Part shown: positions 48,978 through 57,201 of the stretch, piece by piece | Layout: each line of letters starts with the position of its first letter | Numbering within the stretch: the stretch's first letter is position 1 | Assembly (NCBI RefSeq): GCF_009663685.2 | Contig: NZ_RCOG02000022.1 | Location: 124,558-188,557 of the forward strand | Length of the DNA stretch: 64,000 nt | Origin: Cupriavidus sp. U2 | Lineage (GTDB): Bacteria > Pseudomonadota > Gammaproteobacteria > Burkholderiales > Burkholderiaceae | Direction: 5' to 3' | Notes under the pieces: generated by a model | Database searches by the model: none | What the model was told of the DNA's origin: nothing | The model's input: the letters and a program-made list of their open reading frames with translations, nothing else | Program-made: the position numbers and the translations under genes

Positions 48978-49196
48978 TCAGCCCTTAGCGTCGCGCGGGT
49001 CATGACCAAGAGAACTTCGCTCGTGGAGTTGGCCGTTGCGGCTGTGGATCAGCAGTTCGACCTTGTCGGTCTTCGCGCGCTCCCATCCGGCGCGGATCGC
49101 TTCCTCCTGCGTCACGTAAAAGGTTCGCCTGCCGCTGCCGGCCGCTTCGACCGCCCAGCCTTCGCCGGCCGGTACGACGTGGATGTCTGCTGCCAT
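48978..49196 (-). CDS. DUF2188-domain protein
   Basis: 72 residues from ATG 49196 with AGGAG upstream on its strand. The sequence IHVVPAGEGWAVEAAGSGRRTFYVTQEEAIRAGWERAK ... ELLIHSRNGQLHERSSLG has the full DUF2188 pattern (VHVVP-x-xGGWAV ... TQxEAI ... ELxVHxRxGxIxxxxSxGxDP). Function unknown; such genes occur both in chromosomes and at prophage ends. It is opposite in direction to the late operon, so it is accessory cargo. Confidence 0.85.
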   Translation of the reverse strand: MAADIHVVPAGEGWAVEAAGSGRRTFYVTQEEAIRAGWERAKTDKVELLIHSRNGQLHERSSLGHDPRDAKG

Positions 49197-49320
49197 GATC
49201 GTCTCCTGAAGCGATATGGAAATAGTCTGCGTATGGCCCAAGCCGCTCACTATCCGTAGGCATCTGACATCGACCGCAGAAAAATGCGCGTCGGTCGATG
49301 GCGGATCAAAATTTGGGACG

Positions 49321-49348
49321 AAAAAAAACCACGCAGCATTGTGCGTGG
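49321..49348 (-). terminator. Strong leftward terminator
   Basis: Minus-strand reading: CCACGCA, 6-nt loop, TGCGTGG, then eight T. It lies between the SOS-box gene and the DUF2188 gene, so the two are separate transcripts. Confidence 0.8.
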
Positions 49349-49468
49349 CGGGATGGGAATCGCGGGGTCAATCGCGGTATCTAGTGTCCCCCACCGGAGT
49401 GATCTTGTCGTCCCTACGCGAGAGGGGATGCGACGCGCTAAAGGTTAATTTCCTCTGTGACGTTATAC

Positions 49469-49542
49469 CGGGTTCACTTGCTTACCAGTGAACCCGTTTA
49501 AGGAAGAGTTCAGGGCTGGCGTTCTCGCCAGCCCATTTTTTT
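49469..49542 (+). ncRNA. Two strong hairpins, possible small RNA 3' end
   Basis: A 10-bp perfect stem CGGGTTCACT / AGTGAACCCG (49469-49496) is followed by GGGCTGGCG-TTCT-CGCCAGCCC and ATTTTTTT (49513-49542), an excellent rightward terminator. No protein gene precedes it on this strand for 800 bp (the lysis genes end at 48721). The 355-bp gap 49197-49551 may therefore encode a small RNA; I see no clear promoter, so this is tentative. Otherwise it is only the late-operon terminator. Confidence 0.35.
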
Positions 49543-49551
49543 GCACCGCGC

Positions 49552-49944
49552 CTAAAGCTGATCCTTTCGCGGCAGCGTCTGCCGGATTTTCTCCAGCACC
49601 CGCCGGTGCTTGTCCTCAGCCTCTTCCCACGTCTCCGAGTAGAAGCACTTGTTCAGGCCACCGCTGATCTTGGTCCGGAACATGGGCGGCTTGTCATCCT
49701 GCAGGCGGGCCCAGCCGGAGAAGTAGGTCCAGACGTCAACCGCGTATTCCGGCAGGCGGTCCATGATCTGCCAGCCTTTGCCCTCTGAGTCTTGCCAGAT
49801 CGCGTGCTCGGTGTAGTCGTAGCACCGGACGGGGTGACCGGCTTCGTCGAGGGTGTAGTAGCGGTCGTAATCCGGGCGGATCGGGTTCACCGGCAGCCCG
49901 CCCGGTGTAACGGGCAATCGGGGCTTGGGACTGAGACGAGGCAT
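49552..49944 (-). CDS. SOS-box accessory protein of unknown function
   Basis: 130 residues from ATG 49944. A basic Pro-rich start (MPRLSPKPRLPVTPGGLPVN), then YYTLDEAGHPVRCYDYTEHAIWQ, MDRLPEYAVDVWTYFSGWARL and a helical end (EEAEDKHRRVLEKIRQTLP). Many aromatic residues; no membrane segment. A perfect LexA box ends 12 bases before the start codon, so it should be induced by DNA damage together with the phage. I do not recognise a family. It is the last prophage gene before attR. Confidence 0.65.
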   Translation of the reverse strand: MPRLSPKPRLPVTPGGLPVNPIRPDYDRYYTLDEAGHPVRCYDYTEHAIWQDSEGKGWQIMDRLPEYAVDVWTYFSGWARLQDDKPPMFRTKISGGLNKCFYSETWEEAEDKHRRVLEKIRQTLPRKDQL

Positions 49945-49955
49945 GGCTACAAATG

Positions 49956-49975
49956 TACTGTATGTACGTACAGTA
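49956..49975. promoter_or_regulatory. LexA (SOS) box in the prophage
   Basis: TACTGTATGTACGTACAGTA, a perfect CTGT-N8-ACAG LexA box with TA ends. On the minus strand a TATACT -10 overlaps its edge. It controls the 130-aa gene that starts at 49944. Confidence 0.85.
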
Positions 49976-50002
49976 TATCTCGTGGGCTCGGACGCCTCGA
50001 AA

Positions 50003-50079
50003 GTGTCCAATAAGTTCGAGATGACCCTTGGGAAACCCGCGTCGCTCTATATAGATAGTGGGCGTATTCTCTTGGACAC
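50003..50079. repeat. Candidate integrase arm sites (right)
   Basis: GTGTCCAATA at 50003-50012 and its core inverted (TTGGACAC) at 50072-50079 share GTGTCCAA with the palindrome beside attL. They lie 50-130 bp inside attR, the usual range for arm-type sites. Confidence 0.4.
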
Positions 50080-50130
50080 GATGACGGCGAAACGCCGCCA
50101 GCAATGGCTAAGCGGTTCACAGTGTGCCCG

Positions 50131-50183
<53 letters not shown>

Positions 50184-50184
<1 letters not shown>

Positions 50185-50224
50185 GCCCGCGTAATCGATT
50201 GGTTACGCGGGCTTTGTCTTTTCC
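50184..50224 (+). terminator. Displaced host terminator of tRNA-Pro
   Basis: Stem AAAGCCCGCGTAA / TTACGCGGGCTTT with TGTCTTTT. Same design as the phage-borne terminator at attL but with a different stem top, so it is likely the original chromosomal tRNA terminator pushed away by integration. Confidence 0.75.
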
Positions 50225-50401
50225 GATTCGGCGAATGCGCTGGCGATATTGCCAGTCGGGCAGGTCTGGGTGGGCCACCGCAAAATTTCCTTACATCTCA
50301 GACATTGTTCTGCGTCTGTGATGGTCTAGCCTTAACCCCATTCATCGAACTCATGGAATGCCGCACGACGACGCGTGATCGTGCGGTTGCATTTATTACT
50401 G

Positions 50402-50500
50402 ATGACCTGGCGTGACGTTTTACTGATCGGTTGTGGTTGGGTAGGTGCCTGCGTGGCCGCGGGGTGGATTCTGACCGCGGCGGTCGGGGTGTTCGGGTGA
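50402..50500 (+). CDS. Possible 32-aa hydrophobic peptide
   Basis: MTWRDVLLIGCGWVGACVAA followed by a further hydrophobic stretch. It would be a single membrane helix. No clear ribosome-binding site, and the rest of 50225-50514 shows no gene, so this is weakly supported. Confidence 0.2.
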   Translation: MTWRDVLLIGCGWVGACVAAGWILTAAVGVFG

Positions 50501-50514
50501 ACCTGCCGGCCCCC

Positions 50515-51246
50515 TCACTGCGCTTTCGATACCAGCACCGGATCGTTCCGATAGAGGTCCGGGAACATCTTCTTCAGGTTGCCGATCTTCGGCAGGTCGT
50601 TGAAGACGATGTACATGTCGCGCGGGTTCCGGGCCAGATAATCCTGGTGGTAGCTCTCGGCGGCATAGAACGGCTTGTTGGGTTCCACGCGCGTCACGAT
50701 CGGTGACGGCCAGGCCTTGCTGCTGCCCAGCTGTGCAATATAGGCCTCGGCAATCGATTTTTGCTCCGGCGTGAGCGGGAAAATGGCCGAGCGGTATTGC
50801 GTGCCGTGGTCCGGCCCCTGGTAGTTCAGTTGCGTCGGATTATGGGCGACCGAGAAAAACACCTGCAGCAGCTTGCCGTAGGTAATTTGTGTGGGGTCGT
50901 AACGGATTTCCACCGACTCGGCGTGTCCGGTATTGCCGGCGCCCACTTTCTCGTACTGCGCCGTATTGGCCGAGCCCCCCGCGTAACCGGACGTGACCAG
51001 TGTTACGCCACGTACATGCTGGAACACGCCTTGCACGCCCCAGAAGCAGCCGCCCGCTAAGACCGCCGTGGCGGAATGGCTGGTGCCCGGTTTTTCATCG
51101 ACGGTCGGGGCGGGAACTTTCACTGCGTCCTCGGCCGACAGGGCGGGTATCCGGTAGGTGGTGGCGATGGCCGCGACGAAGGCCAGCCCGATCATCTTGA
51201 GCGTGGTAGGGCGGGTCCAGCGTTGCAGCGTGGTGATGGCGGTCAT
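50515..51246 (-). CDS. msrA: Periplasmic peptide methionine (S)-sulfoxide reductase
   Basis: 243 residues. A signal-anchor (about 15-40) precedes the MsrA domain with the catalytic GGCFWGVQGVFQHVRGV motif (Cys at about 67) and downstream ESVEIRYDPTQI and YHQDYLARNP. It reduces S-form methionine sulfoxide in exported proteins. Co-directional with and just downstream of the thiol transporter that could supply electrons. Confidence 0.93.
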   Translation of the reverse strand: MTAITTLQRWTRPTTLKMIGLAFVAAIATTYRIPALSAEDAVKVPAPTVDEKPGTSHSATAVLAGGCFWGVQGVFQHVRGVTLVTSGYAGGSANTAQYEKVGAGNTGHAESVEIRYDPTQITYGKLLQVFFSVAHNPTQLNYQGPDHGTQYRSAIFPLTPEQKSIAEAYIAQLGSSKAWPSPIVTRVEPNKPFYAAESYHQDYLARNPRDMYIVFNDLPKIGNLKKMFPDLYRNDPVLVSKAQ

Positions 51247-51308
51247 GGTGATGTTCCTTTCCCTGTTGAAATCAGTGTGGATGGCTTGAATCAGTCTTGG
51301 TCACGGCC

Positions 51309-53180
51309 TCAGCCGAACGTGAACGCGTAGGCTTGCACGCCGGGGTCCAGAAACTCGATGGCAAAGGTGCGGTCGCGTATCGCGCCGTCTTGCCGCACAA
51401 GCTGGTAAAGGCGTTGGTCGGTGACCGTGCCGGTGCCGTCGGCGGCCACGTCCGTGCCGTGAGAGGCGCCTGGAGCCTGGCCATCGATCGTCACGCGAAA
51501 GCGCACCGGCTTGCCGTCGCGGCCCGGGCCCAGCACCAGATGCAGGTCGCGCGCATGGAAGCGGTAGATGATGCGGCCATCGGGCTTCATCAGCGAGGCG
51601 TGTTCCTGGCCGACATTCCACTGGCCGGCCAGGCCCCAGTGGTTCAGCGCGGGCTGGACGGGTGCGCTGTAGTCCTTGGTGGCGTCTTCGCGGGCACCGC
51701 CGGGCGAGGCGAAGTTCTCGGCCCGCGCGTAGCCGACGTAGGTTTCCGGCGACTGCACGGCGCGGGCGTCGGCAGCCAACTCCACGCCCTTTGCCATGCC
51801 CTGGACCGTCCCTTCCGCCGCACCCGCACCGACGGCAGCCATCTTGCCCACATCGCCGTGGCCGGCCTCGGCCAGCAGTTGCCGGATCACGGCTTCAGAC
51901 TTGTCATACTCGCCTTCGCCGAAATGGTGGAAACGCACGCGTCCCTGGGCGTCGATGAAGTAGTGCGCCGGCCAGTAGTTGTTCTGGAAGGCGCGCCAGA
52001 TGGCGTAGTTGTTGTCGATCGCGACCGGGTAGGTCACGCCCAGGTCCTTCGCGGCCTTGCGGACGTTGTCGACATTGCGCTCGAACGCGAACTCGGGCGC
52101 ATGCACGCCGATCACCACCAGCCCCTGGTCGCGATACTTCTCCGCCCATGCCTTCACGTAAGGCAGCGAGCGCAGGCAGTTGATGCACGAATACGTCCAG
52201 AAATCGACCAGCACGACCTTGCCACGCAGGGCCTCTGCCGTGAGCGGCGGCGAATTCAGCCACGCCACCGCGCCATCGACACCGGGAAACTTGCCTTCGA
52301 CCGGCAGATCCGATGCCGGGCCGGCCGCCGCGCGCATCATCATCGACCCACCGGATGCCTCGGGCGTGGCCGACATCGCCATGGTGTTCTGCGCCATCGC
52401 CTGGGGCTTGGCCTGCATCATCATCGCGCCGCCAGCGCTGTCGCTGGCGTCCTTGCGGCCCGCGAAGGCATCGACCAGCCGCTGCTCCAGCCCGCCGGTG
52501 GCCACCGTGGAAATGCGCGTGAGGATGCCGGTATCGAGCCCGAGCGCGATGGCGCCTACGCCCACGAGCATGGCAGCGCCGATGGCGCGCCGGATCCATT
52601 CGCCCGCGCCCAGCGACCGCTTCATGGCGGCGAACACGCGGCCGCCCACCAGCAGCGCCACGGCCAGCGACGTGGCGGCCCCGGCGGCATAGGCGAGCAG
52701 CAGCAGGGTGGTGCCAATGCTGGCCCCCTGCAGGGCGGCGCCCGTCAGCACCAGGCCCAGGATCGGGCCCGCGCAGGGCGCCCAGAGCAGGCCGGTGGCG
52801 ATGCCGAGCAGGAACGACGACGCCGGGCTGGCCGGGCGTCCGTCGGCCTGGGCGAAGTTTGTCAGGCGGCTGCCGGCACGCACCAGCGGCTGGGTCAGCC
52901 GTTCGGCCAGGCTCGGCAGCAGCAGTGTCACGCCGAACACGGCCAATAGGGCGATGGCCAGCCAGCGGCCGAGCTCATTGGCCTGCGCCACCCAGCCGCC
53001 GCCCACGGCGGCCAGCGTGGCCACGCCGGCGAACGTAATACCCATGCCGGCCAGCAGGGGCAGGCCGCTGCGCACGAACGGCTGGTCGGCCCGCGCGAAG
53101 ACGAAGGGCAGGACGGGCAGGATGCAGGGGCTCAGGATCGTCAGGACCCCGCCCAGGTAGGCAAGTATCAGCAGCAGCAT
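51309..53180 (-). CDS. DipZ-like membrane thiol:disulfide transporter with thioredoxin domain
   Basis: 623 residues. Residues 1-230 are a CcdA/DsbD-type membrane domain with six or seven helices and redox Cys19 (LSPCILP) and Cys136 (WAPCAGP). A Met-rich linker (about 250-285, nine Met) follows, then a periplasmic TlpA/thioredoxin-like domain with the CINC site at 332-335 (TYSCINCLRSLPY), and a C-terminal beta domain (about 460-623). It carries reducing power across the membrane. Between msrB and msrA it is the likely electron source for both. Confidence 0.9.
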   Translation of the reverse strand: MLLLILAYLGGVLTILSPCILPVLPFVFARADQPFVRSGLPLLAGMGITFAGVATLAAVGGGWVAQANELGRWLAIALLAVFGVTLLLPSLAERLTQPLVRAGSRLTNFAQADGRPASPASSFLLGIATGLLWAPCAGPILGLVLTGAALQGASIGTTLLLLAYAAGAATSLAVALLVGGRVFAAMKRSLGAGEWIRRAIGAAMLVGVGAIALGLDTGILTRISTVATGGLEQRLVDAFAGRKDASDSAGGAMMMQAKPQAMAQNTMAMSATPEASGGSMMMRAAAGPASDLPVEGKFPGVDGAVAWLNSPPLTAEALRGKVVLVDFWTYSCINCLRSLPYVKAWAEKYRDQGLVVIGVHAPEFAFERNVDNVRKAAKDLGVTYPVAIDNNYAIWRAFQNNYWPAHYFIDAQGRVRFHHFGEGEYDKSEAVIRQLLAEAGHGDVGKMAAVGAGAAEGTVQGMAKGVELAADARAVQSPETYVGYARAENFASPGGAREDATKDYSAPVQPALNHWGLAGQWNVGQEHASLMKPDGRIIYRFHARDLHLVLGPGRDGKPVRFRVTIDGQAPGASHGTDVAADGTGTVTDQRLYQLVRQDGAIRDRTFAIEFLDPGVQAYAFTFG

Positions 53181-53226
53181 GGCGTGGTGCTCGTGGTCAG
53201 TGGCCAGGGGTGTCGGCCGGTCAAGG

Positions 53227-53745
53227 TCAGGCGGCCGCTGGCCGGAAGGTCATCGCCACGCCGTTCATGCAGTAGCGCAGGCCGGTGGGCTTGGGGCCGT
53301 CATCGAAGACATGGCCCAGGTGACCGCCGCAGCGGCGGCAATGCACGGCGGTGCGAATCATCCCGAACGTCACGTCCTGGGTGGTGCCCACCGCATTGGC
53401 CAGCGGGGCCCAGAAGCTGGGCCAGCCAGTACCGCTGTCGAACTTGGTATGCGACGCGAACAGGTCGAGCTGGCAGCCCGCGCAGGCAAACACGCCCTTG
53501 CGGTGCTCGTCGTTGAGCGGGCTGCTGAACGGCCGTTCCGTGCCTTCCTGCCGCAGCACGTTGTACTGGGCGGCGGTCAGCTTCTTGCGCCATTCGGCAT
53601 CGCTCATGGTCACTTCGAACGTGTCGGGGGCTTGCGGGCCAGTGCCGGCGCTGGCCGGGCCAGCCAGCAGGCGCCAGCCGCCCAGGGCGGCCACCGCGGC
53701 GGTCAGGGTGCCGCCGGACAGCAGAAAGCGTCGGGTGATGCGCAT
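53227..53745 (-). CDS. msrB: Tat-exported peptide methionine (R)-sulfoxide reductase
   Basis: 172 residues from ATG 53745. A twin-arginine signal (MRITRRFLLSGG) ends near PASAG. The MsrB domain has zinc Cys pairs CAGC and CRRC and the catalytic Cys in LRYCMNGVAM. It repairs the R-form of methionine sulfoxide in the periplasm. First gene of the msrB-dipZ-msrA operon, divergent from the two-component genes. Confidence 0.94.
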   Translation of the reverse strand: MRITRRFLLSGGTLTAAVAALGGWRLLAGPASAGTGPQAPDTFEVTMSDAEWRKKLTAAQYNVLRQEGTERPFSSPLNDEHRKGVFACAGCQLDLFASHTKFDSGTGWPSFWAPLANAVGTTQDVTFGMIRTAVHCRRCGGHLGHVFDDGPKPTGLRYCMNGVAMTFRPAAA

Positions 53746-53870
53746 GGTGGACTCCGTGCTCGGGAAGGGGTGATCGGATGGTAGGCAACGGGGCGTATCG
53801 GAGTCCTCGCCGAACCTTAAACAATTCGTGATAACTGCCTCGGGCGGATTTCTGCACAATAGCGACACAT

Positions 53871-53894
53871 TCCCGATTTCCCGATTTCCCGATC
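53871..53894. repeat. Three tandem 8-bp repeats before the response regulator gene
   Basis: TCCCGATT-TCCCGATT-TCCCGATC just 30 bp upstream of the regulator ATG, in the divergent promoter region. Could be a binding site or a slippage-prone repeat. Confidence 0.4.
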
Positions 53895-53924
53895 TTTCCC
53901 GCGCCCCTGCCCACCCGGTACAAC

Positions 53925-54668
53925 ATGGAACACCCGAAACGAATCCTGCTGGTCGAAGACGATGCCGGCATTGCCAACGTGCTGGCCATGCATCTGCGCG
54001 ACGAACGCTACGAGGTCGTCCACAGTGCGGACGGGGCCGAAGGCCTGCGCCTGCTGGAGCAGGGCGGCTGGGACGCGCTGGTGCTGGACCTGATGCTGCC
54101 CGGCGTGGACGGGTTGGAAATCTGCCGGCGGGCGCGTGCGATGACGCGCTACACGCCGATCATCATCACCAGCGCGCGGTCCAGCGAGGTGCACCGCATC
54201 CTGGGCCTGGAACTGGGCGCCGACGACTACCTGGCCAAGCCGTTCTCGGTGCTGGAACTGGTGGCACGTGTCAAGGCGCTGCTGCGGCGCGTGGAGGCGA
54301 TGGCCCGCGATGTGCGTGCCGATGCCGGCAGCCTGGAACTGGCGGGCCTGGCCATCGACCCGCTGGCGCGCCAGGCCTCGGTGGACGGCCGGCGGCTCGA
54401 TCTCACGCCGCGCGAGTTCGACCTGCTGTACTTCTTCGCGCGCCATCCCGACAAGGTGTTCTCGCGCATGGACCTGCTCAACGCGGTCTGGGGCTACCAG
54501 CACGAAGGCTACGAACACACCGTGAACACGCATATCAACCGGCTGCGCACCAAGATCGAGGCGGACCCGGCGCGGCCGATGCGCATCCTGACGGTCTGGC
54601 GCCGGGGTTACCGTTTTGTGGCCGACCCGGCAGCCGCGCCATTGGGGGAAGAAGGGGAGCCATCGTGA
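53925..54668 (+). CDS. OmpR-family response regulator
   Basis: 247 residues. Receiver domain (1-120) with acidic pocket ED (11-12), phospho-acceptor Asp in LVLDLMLPGVDG and Lys in DDYLAKPF. Winged-helix effector (about 140-235): LDLTPREFDLLYFFARHPDKVFSR, NTHINRLRTKIE and RGYRFV. The kinase gene follows with a GTGA overlap. Its nearest candidate target is the divergent msr operon. Confidence 0.94.
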   Translation: MEHPKRILLVEDDAGIANVLAMHLRDERYEVVHSADGAEGLRLLEQGGWDALVLDLMLPGVDGLEICRRARAMTRYTPIIITSARSSEVHRILGLELGADDYLAKPFSVLELVARVKALLRRVEAMARDVRADAGSLELAGLAIDPLARQASVDGRRLDLTPREFDLLYFFARHPDKVFSRMDLLNAVWGYQHEGYEHTVNTHINRLRTKIEADPARPMRILTVWRRGYRFVADPAAAPLGEEGEPS

Positions 54669-56116
54669 AGCTGTCGCTGACCCAGCGCCTGTCCGCCGTG
54701 TTCGCGGCGCTGCTGCTGGCGTGCTGCGGGGCGTCGGCCTGGCTGCAGGTGCGCGCCAACGCGATGCACGAGAAAGAGGTGATCCAGAGCCTGTCGCGCG
54801 GCCTGGCCGCCTACATCGCGCGCAATGCCTTGCTGGAGGACCAGAGTGCCATCGCGCCGCAGGCGCTACGCCAGCTGTTCGGTCAGCTCATGGTGGTGAA
54901 CCCGAGCGTCGAGGTGTATCTGCTGGACGACCAGGGCCATATCCGCGGCCACGATGCGCCCAGCGGCCACCTGATCCGCGATCGGGTAGATCTGGCGCCG
55001 GTAAAGAAGCTGATCGACGGCGGCGCGCTGCCGATCCTGGGCGACGACCCGCGCAGCGCGTCCGGGCGCAAGGTGTTCAGCGCCGCGCCGTTGCGACAGG
55101 GCGGCTATATCTATGTGGTGCTGATGGGCGAGACGCACGACCGGCTGGCCGCGCGGGCGTCGCAGGATTCGGTGATGCGGACCACACTGTGGTCGATGGC
55201 GCTGGTGGCCTCGCTGGGCCTGATCGCCGGCCTGGTGGCGTTTGCGCTGATCACGCGGCCGCTGCGCCGGCTGACCAACGAGATCCGGCAGTTCGATTCC
55301 GGCGATGCCTACACCGCCGGCGACCCGCAGGCGACGCCGGCGGAGCCCGTGCCGCGCGACGAGATGGCGGCGCTGGAATCGGCGTTTCGCCAGATGTCGG
55401 ACCGCATCGACAGCCAGTGGCGAGCGCTCAAGCAGCAGGATCAGGAGCGGCGCGAGATGGTGGCCAATATCTCGCACGACCTGCGCACGCCGCTGACGTC
55501 ATTGCACGGCTACCTGGAAACCTTATCGGTCAAGGCCGACAGCCTGAGCGCGGACGAACGCCAGCGCTATCTGGCGATTGCGCTGGCGCAGAGCGCCAAG
55601 GTCGGCGGACTGGCCCAGGCGCTGTTCGAGCTGGCGCGGCTGGAGCATGGCATGGTGCAGGCCGTGCCCGAGGATTTTTCGATGGTTGACCTGACGCAGG
55701 ATGTGCTCGAAAAATTTGCCTTGCCCGCCGAGGCCAAGCACTTGCAACTGCGCGCCGGGGTGCCCCCCGCGCTGCCGGCCGTGTCGGCCGACCTGGGCAT
55801 GATCGAACGGGTGCTGACCAACCTGCTGGACAACGCGATCCGGCACACGCCGGCCGGCGGTACGGTGGAGATCGACCTGGCCAGCCAGGACGGCAGAGTG
55901 GCGGTTACCGTCAGCGATACGGGGCCGGGCATTCCGCCGGCGCTGCGCGAGTCGATCTTCCAGCGGCCGTTTCCATCGGGCGGCGCACATCGGGGCGGCG
56001 GCCTGGGCTTGCTGATCGTGCAGCGCATGCTGCAGTTGAATGGCAGCCAGGTGAAGCTGGTGGACCGGCAGGGCGGTACGACACTGACGTTTGCGCTGCG
56101 GGCGGCGGCGCGCTAG
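54665..56116 (+). CDS. Sensor histidine kinase
   Basis: 483 residues from GTG 54665. Two membrane helices (about 10-30 and 180-200) flank a periplasmic sensor of about 145 residues. A HAMP (about 200-255) and the HisKA box VANISHDLRTPLTSLHGYLETL (phospho-His at about 268) follow, then the ATPase with NLLDNAIRHTPAGG, DTGPGIPP and GGGLGLLIV. The signal is unknown; periplasmic redox or metal stress would fit the msr neighbours. Confidence 0.94.
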   Translation: MKLSLTQRLSAVFAALLLACCGASAWLQVRANAMHEKEVIQSLSRGLAAYIARNALLEDQSAIAPQALRQLFGQLMVVNPSVEVYLLDDQGHIRGHDAPSGHLIRDRVDLAPVKKLIDGGALPILGDDPRSASGRKVFSAAPLRQGGYIYVVLMGETHDRLAARASQDSVMRTTLWSMALVASLGLIAGLVAFALITRPLRRLTNEIRQFDSGDAYTAGDPQATPAEPVPRDEMAALESAFRQMSDRIDSQWRALKQQDQERREMVANISHDLRTPLTSLHGYLETLSVKADSLSADERQRYLAIALAQSAKVGGLAQALFELARLEHGMVQAVPEDFSMVDLTQDVLEKFALPAEAKHLQLRAGVPPALPAVSADLGMIERVLTNLLDNAIRHTPAGGTVEIDLASQDGRVAVTVSDTGPGIPPALRESIFQRPFPSGGAHRGGGLGLLIVQRMLQLNGSQVKLVDRQGGTTLTFALRAAAR

Positions 56117-56168
56117 CGGTCATGGCTGGCAGGGGATGTCCGGCAGCCCTTGGCAGGCCTTTCCTTCG

Positions 56169-57080
56169 TCATGAAAGGGGCATGCTGTGCCCGCCATCCG
56201 GCCCCTCCACGATCTGGCCGCCCAGGCGTTCCCTCAGCCAGCCGACGAATGCCGCGATATCGGCGTGAATGCCGTCGCGGATCTGACGTTCGGCTGGCAC
56301 TGCCATCAGCCCGCCGTCGAACGCCGTGAAGCCATACGGCGCCACCAGCGCGCCCGAATCCAGTTCGCCGCGAATCAGCCGCTGCTCCACCAGCGCCACG
56401 CCCAGCCCCGCCAACGCCGCCTGGATGCACAGATGGGTGTGCGGGAACGTCAGCCCGCCATGGGGCGCGATACGCTTGCCCGTCTTTGCTTCCCATTGAT
56501 CCCATGCGCTCGACGTGAAATCGTGGGTAATCCGCACGCCCGTGGCGATCTGCCTGGCGTGGGCCGGCGTGCAGACCGGGCCGAACAGGACTGGCGCCAG
56601 CGGCATCGCGCGCTGCCGGTCGGCGGCCGGGTACGACGATAGATCCCACGCGATCACGACATCGGCGCCTTCGGTGCGCATCTCGCGCGCGGAAGTTATC
56701 GACAGCCGGATCCGGATATCGGGCCGGACGCGATAAAAATCCGCCAGTTCCGGCACCAGCCAGCGCATCGCGAACGTCGCGCTGCAGGCCACATGCAGTG
56801 TAGGACCGCGCGACTGGTCCAGAACGCGGTCGTAGCCTTGCTCCAGCTGGTCGAACACCGCGCGCACCACATCGTAGAACGCACGGCCATGGTCGTTGAG
56901 CCGTACGCCGGTGCCGTCACGGTCGAACAGTTCGACGCCCGCATGCTCCTGCAACAGCCGCAACTGCCGGCTGACCGCGCCATGGGTGCGGCACAGTTCC
57001 TCGGCGGCGCGCGTGACGGAACCCGTGCGGGCCGTGGCCTCGAACGCGCGCAGCGTGGACATCGGGGGCAGGGTACGCAT
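56169..57080 (-). CDS. LysR-family transcriptional regulator
   Basis: 303 residues from ATG 57080. N-terminal HTH with LRAFEATARTGSVTRAAEELCRTHGAVSRQLRLLQEHAGVELFDR, then the substrate-binding domain (about 95-300). The pattern is close to GcvA-type LysR proteins. It is divergent from an enolase gene, with nested inverted repeats between, so it probably regulates that gene. Confidence 0.93.
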   Translation of the reverse strand: MRTLPPMSTLRAFEATARTGSVTRAAEELCRTHGAVSRQLRLLQEHAGVELFDRDGTGVRLNDHGRAFYDVVRAVFDQLEQGYDRVLDQSRGPTLHVACSATFAMRWLVPELADFYRVRPDIRIRLSITSAREMRTEGADVVIAWDLSSYPAADRQRAMPLAPVLFGPVCTPAHARQIATGVRITHDFTSSAWDQWEAKTGKRIAPHGGLTFPHTHLCIQAALAGLGVALVEQRLIRGELDSGALVAPYGFTAFDGGLMAVPAERQIRDGIHADIAAFVGWLRERLGGQIVEGPDGGHSMPLS

Positions 57081-57089
57081 GGTCGTTAT

Positions 57090-57188
57090 GTGAGAAAAAC
57101 TGACGAATTGAAGAAAATAACGCGATATTCGCCGGGCAGGAAGGTGTCTACGATCCATCCATCGATATTTTCTTCACGAAGTTCTCAC
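57090..57188. promoter_or_regulatory. Nested inverted repeats between lysR and the enolase gene
   Basis: Outer pair GTGAGAA (57090-57096) / TTCTCAC (57182-57188) and inner pair GAAGAAAATA (57110-57119) / TATTTTCTTC (57166-57175), all perfect. They fill the 121-bp divergent promoter region. Likely LysR binding sites, possibly forming a loop; promoter boxes are not clear. Confidence 0.5.
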
Positions 57189-57201
57189 TGGAGGAGTTGG
57201 C

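Noticed and set aside
49216-49491. A 91-codon plus-strand frame after the DUF2188 gene
   Set aside because: It runs through two strong hairpins and an A-tract terminator, lacks a ribosome-binding site and has no protein-like pattern.
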